Shown here: in pieces, positions 1 to 5,283 of the stretch | Position numbering within the stretch: the stretch's first letter is position 1 | Layout of the letters: each line of letters opens with the position of its first letter | Assembly: GCA_041674345.1 (NCBI GenBank) | Contig: JBAYVY010000057.1 | Span: forward strand, 1 to 13,352 | Direction of reading: 5' to 3' | DNA: 13,352 bases | DNA from: JBAYVY01 sp041674345 | GTDB taxonomy: Bacteria > Planctomycetota > Phycisphaerae > Phycisphaerales > Zrk34 | Notes under the pieces: model-generated | Database searches by the model: none | What the model was told of the DNA's origin: nothing | What the model saw: only the letters and a program-made list of their open reading frames with translations | Made by a program: the position numbers and the translations under genes

Positions 1-169
1 CGAGGTCTTCCACGTCTTCATCGGCGTCATCGTCGAAGTCGTCATCCTCTTCATCGTCAAAATCGAAGTCCGGGTCAACCTCATCCTCTTCATTTTTCGC
101 CAGGACGGGAACCAGGCCCCGGAGGTTGGTGACTTCTTCGACCGTGATGTGAGTTTCGATGCTGAACAT
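1..169 (-). CDS. Very acidic small protein, N-terminal part (runs off the window)
   Basis: Start codon is the ATG at 169-167 on the minus strand, preceded by a GAGGTG ribosome binding site at about 176-181. The visible 56 codons begin MFSIETHITVEEVTNLRG and then turn into an Asp/Glu-rich run with almost no other residues (for example DFDFDDEEDDDFDDDADED). No family is recognised. Such tails are usually disordered and may bind basic proteins or metal, but that is inference. The gene is divergent from the membrane-protein operon starting at 368. The 3' end is outside the window, so length and C-terminus are unknown. Confidence 0.7.
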   Translation of the reverse strand, partial: MFSIETHITVEEVTNLRGLVPVLAKNEEDEVDPDFDFDDEEDDDFDDDADEDVEDL

Positions 170-367
170 GGTGTTCACCTCAAAAAAACCTTGCCTTTAC
201 CGGACGATTCGCCCGTGGGGCCTTGTGGCTGGACGGTTTCGCAGCCGCCGACACGGTGCCGCTTGCCGCCGACATGCGGGTAAACTACCCTAAGGTTTTG
301 CCGTGTCAATACCTTTTTCCCACGATTATTTCAACCCCGGCGCGTTTCGCCGGATTTTGGAGCTTTT
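170..367. other. Divergent intergenic region, no gene seen
   Basis: Roughly 200 bp lie between the divergent start codons at 169 (minus) and 368 (plus). It should hold the promoters for both, but no convincing -35/-10 pair could be assigned. A long reading frame from 223 on the plus strand is a shadow of the 368 gene in another frame. Confidence 0.5.
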
Positions 368-895
368 GTGCCCCATTCCCACGCCCCCCACCCCACCTGG
401 CAGCCCGCCGCCGCGATCCTCGCCTGGCTGATCCCCGGAGCCGGTCACTTCATTCTCGGCCAGCGCGCCCGCGGCATCATCATCGGCATCACCATCGCCT
501 CGCTGTACCTCGGCGGCCTGCTCATCGGCGGCATCAGCTCCGTCGATCGCAAGGAAAATTACCTCTGGTATTACGCCCAACTGTTCACCGGGCCGGTGAC
601 CATTGGTATCGACTACTGGCACCAGTCGCTGAAGTACCCGGCCAGGGAAGTTCTGCACGTTTCGTTTCCGCAGGTCAATCAGCCCGACTACGACAAGCTG
701 CCCTACGTGCAATCGGTCGGCCGGGTCAACGAACTGGGCACGCTCTTCTGCGCCGTCGCGGGATTGCTGAACCTGCTGGTCATCATGGACGTGGTTTACT
801 TCCGCCCGCCGACCGATGAACAGGCCCCGACCGAGACGGACGCGGCCGTCGTTCCGGGGGCCGGTCGCGTGGTCACAAGGGAGAACGCCATATGA
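368..895 (+). CDS. Membrane protein, DUF6677-like (175 aa)
   Basis: The GTG at 368 follows a GGAG at 359-362 and gives MPHSHAPHPTWQPAAAILAW. Residues about 14-32 (AAAILAWLIPGAGHFILGQ) and 35-57 (RGIIIGITIASLYLGGLLIG) are hydrophobic, and a third segment lies near 122-142 (GTLFCAVAGLLNLLVIMDVV). The pattern LAWLIPGAGHFILGQRARG, with a Pro-Gly-Gly-His turn inside the first membrane helix followed by a basic RARG, resembles the planctomycete DUF6677 family; this assignment is from memory. The C-terminal 30 residues are hydrophilic. The stop codon overlaps the start of the next gene (ATGA at 892-895), so the two are translationally coupled. Function unknown; inner-membrane location inferred. Confidence 0.85.
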   Translation: MPHSHAPHPTWQPAAAILAWLIPGAGHFILGQRARGIIIGITIASLYLGGLLIGGISSVDRKENYLWYYAQLFTGPVTIGIDYWHQSLKYPAREVLHVSFPQVNQPDYDKLPYVQSVGRVNELGTLFCAVAGLLNLLVIMDVVYFRPPTDEQAPTETDAAVVPGAGRVVTRENAI

Positions 896-1122
896 TGTGC
901 CTCCTCGCCTGGACACCGTTGCTCAATCCCATCGACCTGCATGAGCCGTGGACGTTTCTGCTGCTGATTCCGCTGGCGCTGGCGATCGGCATTATTTACA
1001 AGGCGCTCAAGCTGGCGGACCTGTCCCGCCTGCCCCGCGAATCGCTGCGCGTCACGTTCTACATCGTCGGCTCGATGATCCTCGCCGCGATCGCCCTGCT
1101 CGTGTTGACGGCACTGGTGTGA
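892..1122 (+). CDS. Small two-helix membrane protein (76 aa)
   Basis: Begins at the ATG at 892, overlapping the TGA of the upstream gene by 4 bp, a strong sign of coupled translation. The protein has two hydrophobic segments (about residues 20-39, WTFLLLIPLALAIGIIYKAL, and 53-75, VTFYIVGSMILAAIALLVLT) joined by a short basic, soluble stretch (KLADLSRLPRESLR). No family is recognised. It is likely a partner or accessory subunit of the 175-aa membrane protein. Downstream lies an imperfect inverted repeat and the converging terminase gene. Confidence 0.8.
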   Translation: MMCLLAWTPLLNPIDLHEPWTFLLLIPLALAIGIIYKALKLADLSRLPRESLRVTFYIVGSMILAAIALLVLTALV

Positions 1123-1125
1123 AGT

Positions 1126-1166
1126 GGATGCCGGATGTGTGCGTCCGGTCTTTACATCCGACATCC
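1126..1166. repeat. Inverted heptad-type repeat between convergent genes
   Basis: GGATGCCGGATGT (1126-1138) pairs with ACATCCGACATCC (1154-1166), 12 of 13 positions, around a 15-nt loop; further ATCCGACATC units follow to about 1185. The same 7-mer-like units occur at 5020-5047 and 6348-6418. It sits between the plus-strand stop at 1122 and the minus-strand terminase stop at 1192, where it could fold in both transcripts. There is no T-run, so it is not a typical terminator. Confidence 0.6.
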
Positions 1167-1191
1167 GCGATCCGACATCGCACATTCCCCC

Positions 1192-2829
1192 TCACCATTT
1201 CCTCATCTCCACACGCCCGCGCTTGACGCATTCCAGATTCACCACCAGATACCGCAACGCATCGACCGCATGGTCCGGCCCGTCCTTCACCGGTTCTTGG
1301 GCGCTTATCTTCCGGGGGTCATAATGATACGTTCGCAAACTCTCGATCAGCCGCTCGCATCGCGGATGAATCACCAACCTCCCAAGCCCGGCCATGCCGT
1401 ACTCGGCTTGGCCGGGATCACGGTCCAGCCGCCGCCGAATCGTTTCGATCCCTTCCGCCAATCGGCTGACCACGCTGCGTACCGTCCAGCCCTCGCGTCG
1501 CAGCATCGCCACGTTGCTCAGTCCCGTCTGGTCATTGCGCTGGTTGCCCGCCGGATCGACCCCCACCCAGCGCACCCGGCCCCACTCCCGCCGCTCGATC
1601 CACCGCAAATGCTCGCTCATCACCCGATCGCTCGCCACATATTCATCCAACACCTCAACCCCCGGAAGTTCTCCCCCCAAGGCCATATGACTTAAGTCAT
1701 ACGGCCCCCCGGAACCCGGCCTCACCTGCGCCCACAACATCACCATCGGGCACCGTATCCCGAAATCCATCCCGCCCACCAGTTCCAACCGCTCATCGCG
1801 TTCCACCGCCCGCACGTGCGTCGCCGGGTCGAATTGCGGAAACACCGCGTCGGTCCTGCTGGGGCGTCTGCAAAGCATCTCGCTCTCGAACGCCGCCGCG
1901 CTGCTGCGACGCCGCTGCGACAGCACATCGTCCAGCGACAAAAATCCGCCCCCCCGCTTGGCCCGTCCGCCGCACACATCCCACAATCCGCACGTCGCGC
2001 AATCCCGCTCCGCCCCGCATCGCTCCAAAACATCCATCACGCACCATCGAATCACCTTCCAATCTCCAAGCCCGGTCATGGCCGTACTCGGCCTCGGCCG
2101 GGATGCGTCTTCCACTTCGTCCCTTCGTCCCTCACTTCCGGGGATCCCGTTGTCCCTTTCCAATCCCACCAACTTCTCCATCAACCCGCCCGGCCGGTGC
2201 ATCGTGCTGAACACCTCCACGGTCCCGCGCACCCGCACATCGCCGCACTGCTTGCTCCGCGTCACGAACTGGGCCGCCTTCCAAACCTCCTCATCGAACA
2301 GTTCCGCCTCATCGCATCGCAACTTCTGCACGCGCTGGCCTCGCACCGAGGTCTGCGCCTGCGCGAGCAGTTCCACCTCGCTGCCGTTGGTCAGTCGCAC
2401 GCCGCGTTGCGTCAGTTTGCCCGCCACCAGTTCGCGTAATCCATCGCGTTCCAAAAAACTTCGCAGATGTTCGTACATCCGCCGGCTCTGCTCCATGCTT
2501 CCGCCGAGTATTCGCACGCTCACGCCGGGCTTGAACACCAGGTCCAGCAACGTCGCCACCGCCCCGTAAAACGTCTTCCCCCCGCCGCGATTGGCCCACA
2601 CCACCACATCCGTGCCGCGCGCACCCCGTTTAGCGGGTGACGCGCAGCGTCCCTCTTCCTTCCCTTCAAAAAACGCCCATTCCAAATACTCCATCGGCCC
2701 GCCGTGCCCCTGGCACCGAGGCCTCCGCGGCACACGCACATCCAACGTGTTCCGCAACCATGCCCACAACTGCTCGCTGGTCCGGGGCCTGACGCCCACC
2801 AGCCACCCGCTCATCGTCCGCTTATTCAT
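1192..2829 (-). CDS. Phage-type terminase large subunit (545 aa)
   Basis: Start ATG at 2829 follows GGGGAGGTGAAGG and overlaps the upstream stop codon by 8 bp. The protein has both terminase domains. ATPase: Walker A at about 79-86 (ANRGGGKT), Walker B at 171-174 (RCDE), coupling motif near 207-210 (FSTM). Nuclease: GMDFG (D355), VGVDPAG (D425) and DGPDHAVDALRY (D519/D523), the usual three acidic sites of the RNase H fold. A CX5CX2CX5C cluster (C271, C277, C280, C286) may bind metal. Known role of the family: ATP-driven packaging and cutting of DNA into capsids. Odd points: residues about 231-256 and 469-483 are encoded by inserted repeats (2071-2141 and 1387-1416), and no portal or capsid gene follows; the gene is instead last in its operon and faces chromosomal genes. 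Confidence 0.88.
   Translation of the reverse strand: MNKRTMSGWLVGVRPRTSEQLWAWLRNTLDVRVPRRPRCQGHGGPMEYLEWAFFEGKEEGRCASPAKRGARGTDVVVWANRGGGKTFYGAVATLLDLVFKPGVSVRILGGSMEQSRRMYEHLRSFLERDGLRELVAGKLTQRGVRLTNGSEVELLAQAQTSVRGQRVQKLRCDEAELFDEEVWKAAQFVTRSKQCGDVRVRGTVEVFSTMHRPGGLMEKLVGLERDNGIPGSEGRRDEVEDASRPRPSTAMTGLGDWKVIRWCVMDVLERCGAERDCATCGLWDVCGGRAKRGGGFLSLDDVLSQRRRSSAAAFESEMLCRRPSRTDAVFPQFDPATHVRAVERDERLELVGGMDFGIRCPMVMLWAQVRPGSGGPYDLSHMALGGELPGVEVLDEYVASDRVMSEHLRWIERREWGRVRWVGVDPAGNQRNDQTGLSNVAMLRREGWTVRSVVSRLAEGIETIRRRLDRDPGQAEYGMAGLGRLVIHPRCERLIESLRTYHYDPRKISAQEPVKDGPDHAVDALRYLVVNLECVKRGRVEMRKW
1387..1416. repeat. CCCGG...CCGGG hairpin element, copy 1, in frame in the terminase gene
   Basis: CCCGGCCA (1387-1394) pairs with TGGCCGGG (1409-1416); inside it GCCG (1396-1399) pairs with CGGC (1404-1407) around the loop TACT. 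On the minus strand it is read as DPGQAEYGMAGLG within the terminase without breaking the frame. Flanks CAAG and GGGATC recur in the other copies. Confidence 0.85.
2071..2102. repeat. CCCGG...CCGGG hairpin element, copy 2, in frame in the terminase gene
   Basis: Same architecture as the copy at 1387: outer CCCGGTC against GGCCGGG (one T-G wobble), inner GGCCG against CGGCC, loop TACT. Read on the minus strand as SRPRPSTAMTGLG. The inner stem is one pair longer than in copy 1, so the first half is read in a different frame, while the AMTGLG end uses the same frame as the others. Confidence 0.85.
2111..2141. repeat. CTTCGTCC-type short tandem repeat in the terminase gene
   Basis: Contains ACTTCGTCCCTTCGTCCCTC, repeating the unit CTTCGTCC. 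On the minus strand it encodes EGRRDEVED, immediately before the SRPRPST hairpin peptide in the protein. Longer copies of the same run occur at 4440-4480 and 5724-5760 in the GNAT and ABC genes, always in the RDEG reading frame. Confidence 0.75.
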
Positions 2830-3265
2830 CCTTCACCTCCCCTTGCCGTTGTAGTTCCGCCAAAACCGCCTCTTCGTTTTTCAGCACCGGAAACCCACCG
2901 TCGCCGCGATCCTTCTTCACAGCTCGCTTGACCTCGCCCCGGACGGCCTGCATCCGCAACACGTCCACGCACGCTTTACGCACCGTTTCCATCTCCCGGT
3001 CCGTGAATTCCTGCTTGCCCGCACTGACCAGCGACAGCAGCCGCCACACCACCGTCTCACGATGATCGTTCGCCAGTTGATCCGCCTTCAGCCGGTTCAA
3101 CTTCAGCAGCGCGTGGTACTGCTCCCAGACCCGATGCTCCTCCATCCACCCGGCGAAATCCTCCAGCTTGATCCCCAGCGAATCCGCCAGCATCGTCGCA
3201 TCCCAGTTCCCCTCCAGCATCCGTCGCAATGCCTTGCGCACCAATGGAATCTTCCGCATACTCAT
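2822..3265 (-). CDS. Small HTH-like protein in the terminase small-subunit position (147 aa)
   Basis: The frame is open further upstream, but the extra residues there (SQIQNHK repeated) are only translation of the tandem repeat at 3286-3360. The ATG at 3265 follows a GGGAGGGAA ribosome binding site and gives MSMRKIPLVRKALRRMLEG. Residues about 8-45 (LVRKALRRMLEGNWDATMLA, then DSLGIKLEDFAGWM) look like a helix-turn-helix; the rest is charged and helical with a basic stretch near 117-128 (VRGEVKRAVKKD). No family is named with certainty. Its position directly before, and overlapping by 8 bp, the terminase large subunit suggests a small terminase or DNA-recognition subunit; this is inference from order and HTH-like sequence. 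Confidence 0.75.
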   Translation of the reverse strand: MSMRKIPLVRKALRRMLEGNWDATMLADSLGIKLEDFAGWMEEHRVWEQYHALLKLNRLKADQLANDHRETVVWRLLSLVSAGKQEFTDREMETVRKACVDVLRMQAVRGEVKRAVKKDRGDGGFPVLKNEEAVLAELQRQGEVKDE

Positions 3266-3285
3266 CGCCGTTCCCTCCCCTTGTT

Positions 3286-3360
3286 GGATTTGTGATTTGT
3301 GATTTTGGATTTGTGATTTGTGATTTTGGATTTGTGATTTGTGATTTTGGATTTGTGATT
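3286..3360. repeat. 21-bp tandem repeat, about 3.6 copies
   Basis: The unit GGATTTGTGATTTGTGATTT (plus one more T, 21 bp) is repeated at 3286, 3307 and 3328 with a partial fourth copy at 3349. Being a multiple of three, it would read as NHKSQIQ on the minus strand. It lies in the leader between the ParB-like gene (ends 3421) and the small HTH gene (starts 3265), directly next to a CCCGG hairpin copy. Confidence 0.9.
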
Positions 3361-3367
3361 CATCAAG

Positions 3368-3399
3368 CCCGGTCATGCGAGTCTTCGAGCTTGGCCGGG
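3368..3399. repeat. CCCGG...CCGGG hairpin element, copy 3, intergenic
   Basis: CCCGGTCA (3368-3375) pairs with TGGCCGGG (3392-3399), with a GCGAGTCTTCGAGC middle shared with copy 4 rather than the GCCGTACTCGGC middle of copies 1 and 2. It lies in the 155-bp gap upstream of the start at 3265. It is the only one of the four copies outside a coding sequence. Confidence 0.85.
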
Positions 3400-3420
3400 A
3401 TCAATCATGTCAAACTCAAT

Positions 3421-4101
3421 TCACAAATTCCCCACCTTTTCCACCATCACCATCAGCGCCTCTTCCCGCGTCATCCGGGGCGTCCGGGGCGTCCGGGGCG
3501 TCCGGGGGCCGCCCATCCGTTCCAACATTTCGTCCAGTCGCGCCCGTTGTTCGCCGGTCAAAAAGAAAAACACCGCGCCCGGCAAACCCGCCTCGTCCAC
3601 CTGCTTCAACCCCGGCAACTTCACCTCCTTGCCCATCATCAACAACTTCTTCAAATCCTCCCCCGCGTCCGGCAGCCGCCGCCCCAACTCCCTGGTCGTC
3701 TTCCCGAACTTCTCCTGCAACTCCGCCAACAACGCCGCCCTCTTCCGGGGGTCGTCCCGTCCCTGCAAACGGTTCAGCGTGGCCAGCAACACCAGCGTCT
3801 CCGCGTCATCCGCCTCCCACACCACACAGGCCGCGTGCGTGTGCCCCAATCGCTCCAACGCCTTCCACCGATGATGCCCGTCGAGCACCTGGTAGGCGGG
3901 GCCAATTAATTGGCCCCGCCGGCGGGGGCGATTCATCGCCCCCGTCGCATCGGACATCCTTCTCACCACAATCGGCGGATACCGCCCGCTCGCCCCGATG
4001 TGCCCCGCCAACTTCGCCAGCAATTCCTCCTTCATCACATTGCTGTTCGACGGATGCGCCCGCAAACGCGACAACTCGATCATCTGAACCTGCTGAGACA
4101 T
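3421..4101 (-). CDS. ParB/Srx-fold nuclease-like protein (226 aa)
   Basis: Start chosen at the ATG 4101 (MSQQVQMIELSRLRAHPSNS), preceded by AAAAGGGGAAAA; a longer frame upstream is only translation of the repeat at 4118-4256. Residues 7-110 match the ParB N-terminal fold: MIELSRLRAHPSNSN, IGASGRYPPIVVRR, the signature VLDGHHRWKALERLG (72-86) and the following strand ACVVWEADDAE. Known members bind CTP or nucleic acid or act as nucleases. The strand leading into DGHHR is interrupted at about 51-68 by a peptide (ATGAMNRPRRRGQLIGPA) encoded by two adjacent palindromes at 3895-3946. Near the C-terminus RTPRTPRTPR is encoded by a 9-bp tandem repeat. ParB-like proteins are common next to phage terminases, as here. 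Confidence 0.85.
   Translation of the reverse strand: MSQQVQMIELSRLRAHPSNSNVMKEELLAKLAGHIGASGRYPPIVVRRMSDATGAMNRPRRRGQLIGPAYQVLDGHHRWKALERLGHTHAACVVWEADDAETLVLLATLNRLQGRDDPRKRAALLAELQEKFGKTTRELGRRLPDAGEDLKKLLMMGKEVKLPGLKQVDEAGLPGAVFFFLTGEQRARLDEMLERMGGPRTPRTPRTPRMTREEALMVMVEKVGNL
3472..3507. repeat. 9-bp tandem repeat CGTCCGGGG, four units
   Basis: CATCCGGGG followed by three CGTCCGGGG units. On the minus strand each unit adds Pro-Arg-Thr, giving PRTPRTPRTPRM near the end of the ParB-like protein. A related G-rich run is found at 12047-12084 outside genes. Confidence 0.85.
3895..3946. repeat. Two adjacent perfect or near-perfect palindromes inside the ParB-like gene
   Basis: 3895-3920 is a perfect 26-bp palindrome, GGCGGGGCCAATT against AATTGGCCCCGCC. 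Directly after it 3924-3943 is GGGGGCGAT, loop TC, ATCGCCCCC. Together they encode MNRPRRRGQLIGPA in frame on the minus strand, inserted just before the DGHHR motif. The 26-bp form recurs at 5258-5283 and 5682-5707. Confidence 0.9.
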
Positions 4102-4117
4102 CGGTTTTCCCCTTTTT

Positions 4118-4256
4118 GAATGACGAATGACGAATGACGAAACTCGAATGACGAATGAAGCTCCAAATTCCAATGTTCAAAAACAGGGCGTGTTCCGCGT
4201 TTGGAATTTGGAGTTTGTGATTTCATTCGTCATTCGAGTTTCGTCATTCGTCATTC
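4118..4256. repeat. Long inverted repeat built from GAATGAC units between the GNAT and ParB-like genes
   Basis: The left arm (4125-4173, GAATGACGAATGACGAAACT onwards to CTCCAAATTCCAA) is the reverse complement of the right arm (4201-4256) except for an 8-nt ATCACAAA-type insertion in the right arm. The loop is about 27 nt. The GNAT stop codon at 4244-4246 lies inside the right arm. Transcribed in the operon it would form a very long hairpin between two cistrons. Confidence 0.9.
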
Positions 4257-5242
4257 CTCCTCAAGTAATACACCACCTCACACAACAACTCCTCCCTCGC
4301 CTTGTCCAACTGTTCCGCCAGCGTCAGCCGCCGCCCCGCCCACCGCGCCAACTCCCGCCGAAGCAATGCGCCTTGCGGATTGCGGGATGCGGCTTGCGAT
4401 TCAGCCGCTTGCGGCTTATCGCTTTCCGATCTCCCCTCCTCCCCTTCGTCCCTTCGTCCCTCCGTCCCTTCGTCCCTTCCCAACCCCATCACCCGCCCCA
4501 TCCGTTCCTCACTGGCCAATTCCCACGGCTCGATCCCGCAGTACCGCAGCGCATCCAGCAGCCGCCGCCTGTCCTTCAGCGGGGGCCGGCGATACTCCGT
4601 CATTCCCGCCAATTTGAAGAACGGATGCACGCGCCCCATCGCCGCCAGCGCTTCGGTGTAAGGGGTGGTCATCGTCTCCAGCGCGTGCCGGACCAATTTC
4701 ACCGCCAGTCCCAACCCGCGCCACTGCGGATGCACCACCACCCGACTGATGCAACGCACCTCCGCATTCAACAACCTCGCCGCCATGCGCCGATCCTTCC
4801 AACCGCCGTAACGTCCGTCGGTCGCCAGATCGCGCAACCGGCAACTCAGCGCCGGAAGCGATTCGACCAACACGCCGACGATGCGATTTCTGATTTGACC
4901 AAACCCGGCCATGCGAGTCGTCGAGCTTGGCCGGGATACTTCACTCCCTCCACCTTTTTCAAGCACGGGATGGCCGTCCATTCCGGGGGCGGCCAGACCG
5001 TGGTGACCAGCACCCCAATCCGAAATCAGACATCCGAAATCAGACATTCCCTGAAATCGCATCGCCACATCCGCCCCGACGTGTTCCACCACGATCACCC
5101 GCGTCGCGGTGACGGGCTTGTTGCGCAGATAATGAAACCGCGCCAACGCCGCGTAATCCCGCAAACTTCCGGTGCGCCAATGCAAAGTTTCCTCCAGCGC
5201 CGCCGCCGGCAACGCGCCGAATCGTTCCACAATGGATGGCAT
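4244..5242 (-). CDS. GNAT acetyltransferase, C-terminal half of the COG2401 type (332 aa)
   Basis: The ATG at 5242 follows AGGAGGAAGCG. Residues 22-65 (RTGSLRDYAALARFHYLRNK, then TRVIVVEHVGADVAM) and 120-218 form a GNAT fold. The acetyl-CoA motif is at 165-180 (ISRVVVHPQWRGLGLA), followed by VKLVRHALE and the typical AAMGRVHPFFKLAGM. These are features I recall for the C-terminal acetyltransferase half of COG2401 proteins, in which an ABC ATPase forms the N-terminal half; here the ATPase is the separate gene just upstream, 26 bp away, in the same order. Residues about 66-119 and 250-290 (GRDEGTEGRRDEGEEGRSES and following) are repeat-encoded inserts, and the final residues RRNDE and stop come from the repeat at 4118-4256. 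Substrate unknown. Confidence 0.85.
   Translation of the reverse strand: MPSIVERFGALPAAALEETLHWRTGSLRDYAALARFHYLRNKPVTATRVIVVEHVGADVAMRFQGMSDFGCLISDWGAGHHGLAAPGMDGHPVLEKGGGSEVSRPSSTTRMAGFGQIRNRIVGVLVESLPALSCRLRDLATDGRYGGWKDRRMAARLLNAEVRCISRVVVHPQWRGLGLAVKLVRHALETMTTPYTEALAAMGRVHPFFKLAGMTEYRRPPLKDRRRLLDALRYCGIEPWELASEERMGRVMGLGRDEGTEGRRDEGEEGRSESDKPQAAESQAASRNPQGALLRRELARWAGRRLTLAEQLDKAREELLCEVVYYLRRNDE
4366..4480. repeat. Composite repeat insert in the GNAT gene (heptads, AGCCGC hairpin, CTTCGTCC run)
   Basis: Three repeat types lie side by side: GCGGGATGCGGCTTGCG heptads (4370-4399), the 14-bp hairpin AGCCGCTTGCGGCT (4403-4416), and a CTTCGTCC run (about 4440-4480). The 14-bp hairpin is identical to 10755-10768 and in both places follows heptads. 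The whole stretch is read in frame as the low-complexity linker at about residues 253-290 of the GNAT protein. Confidence 0.85.
4904..4935. repeat. CCCGG...CCGGG hairpin element, copy 4, in frame in the GNAT gene
   Basis: CCCGGCCA (4904-4911) pairs with TGGCCGGG (4928-4935), with GCGAGTCGTCGAGC in the middle. On the minus strand it reads SRPSSTTRMAGFG, in the same frame as copy 2. It sits in a non-conserved stretch before the acetyl-CoA binding motif. Confidence 0.85.
5020..5047. repeat. 14-bp tandem duplication in the GNAT gene
   Basis: CCGAAATCAGACAT occurs twice head to tail (5020-5033 and 5034-5047), encoding MSDFGCLISD on the minus strand. It resembles the CCGACATC units at 1154-1185 and forms one edge of a roughly 54-residue insert in the GNAT protein. 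Confidence 0.85.
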
Positions 5243-5257
5243 CGCTTCCTCCTCTTC

Positions 5258-5283
5258 GGCGGGGCCGATTAATCGGCCCCGCC
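5258..5283. repeat. 26-bp perfect palindrome carrying the ABC ATPase stop codon
   Basis: GGCGGGGCCGATT against AATCGGCCCCGCC, a perfect palindrome. Its central ATTAAT supplies the TAA stop (5269-5271, minus strand) of the ABC ATPase, and its end is only 2-10 bp from the GNAT ribosome binding site. A hairpin here could affect coupling of the two genes. Confidence 0.92.

Noticed and set aside
3286..3360. CRISPR array
   Set aside because: Direct tandem repeat without spacers; no cas genes in the window.
2822..3376. Longer start for the small HTH protein at 3376
   Set aside because: The extra 37 residues are translation of tandem and hairpin repeats; the ATG at 3265 has a good ribosome binding site.
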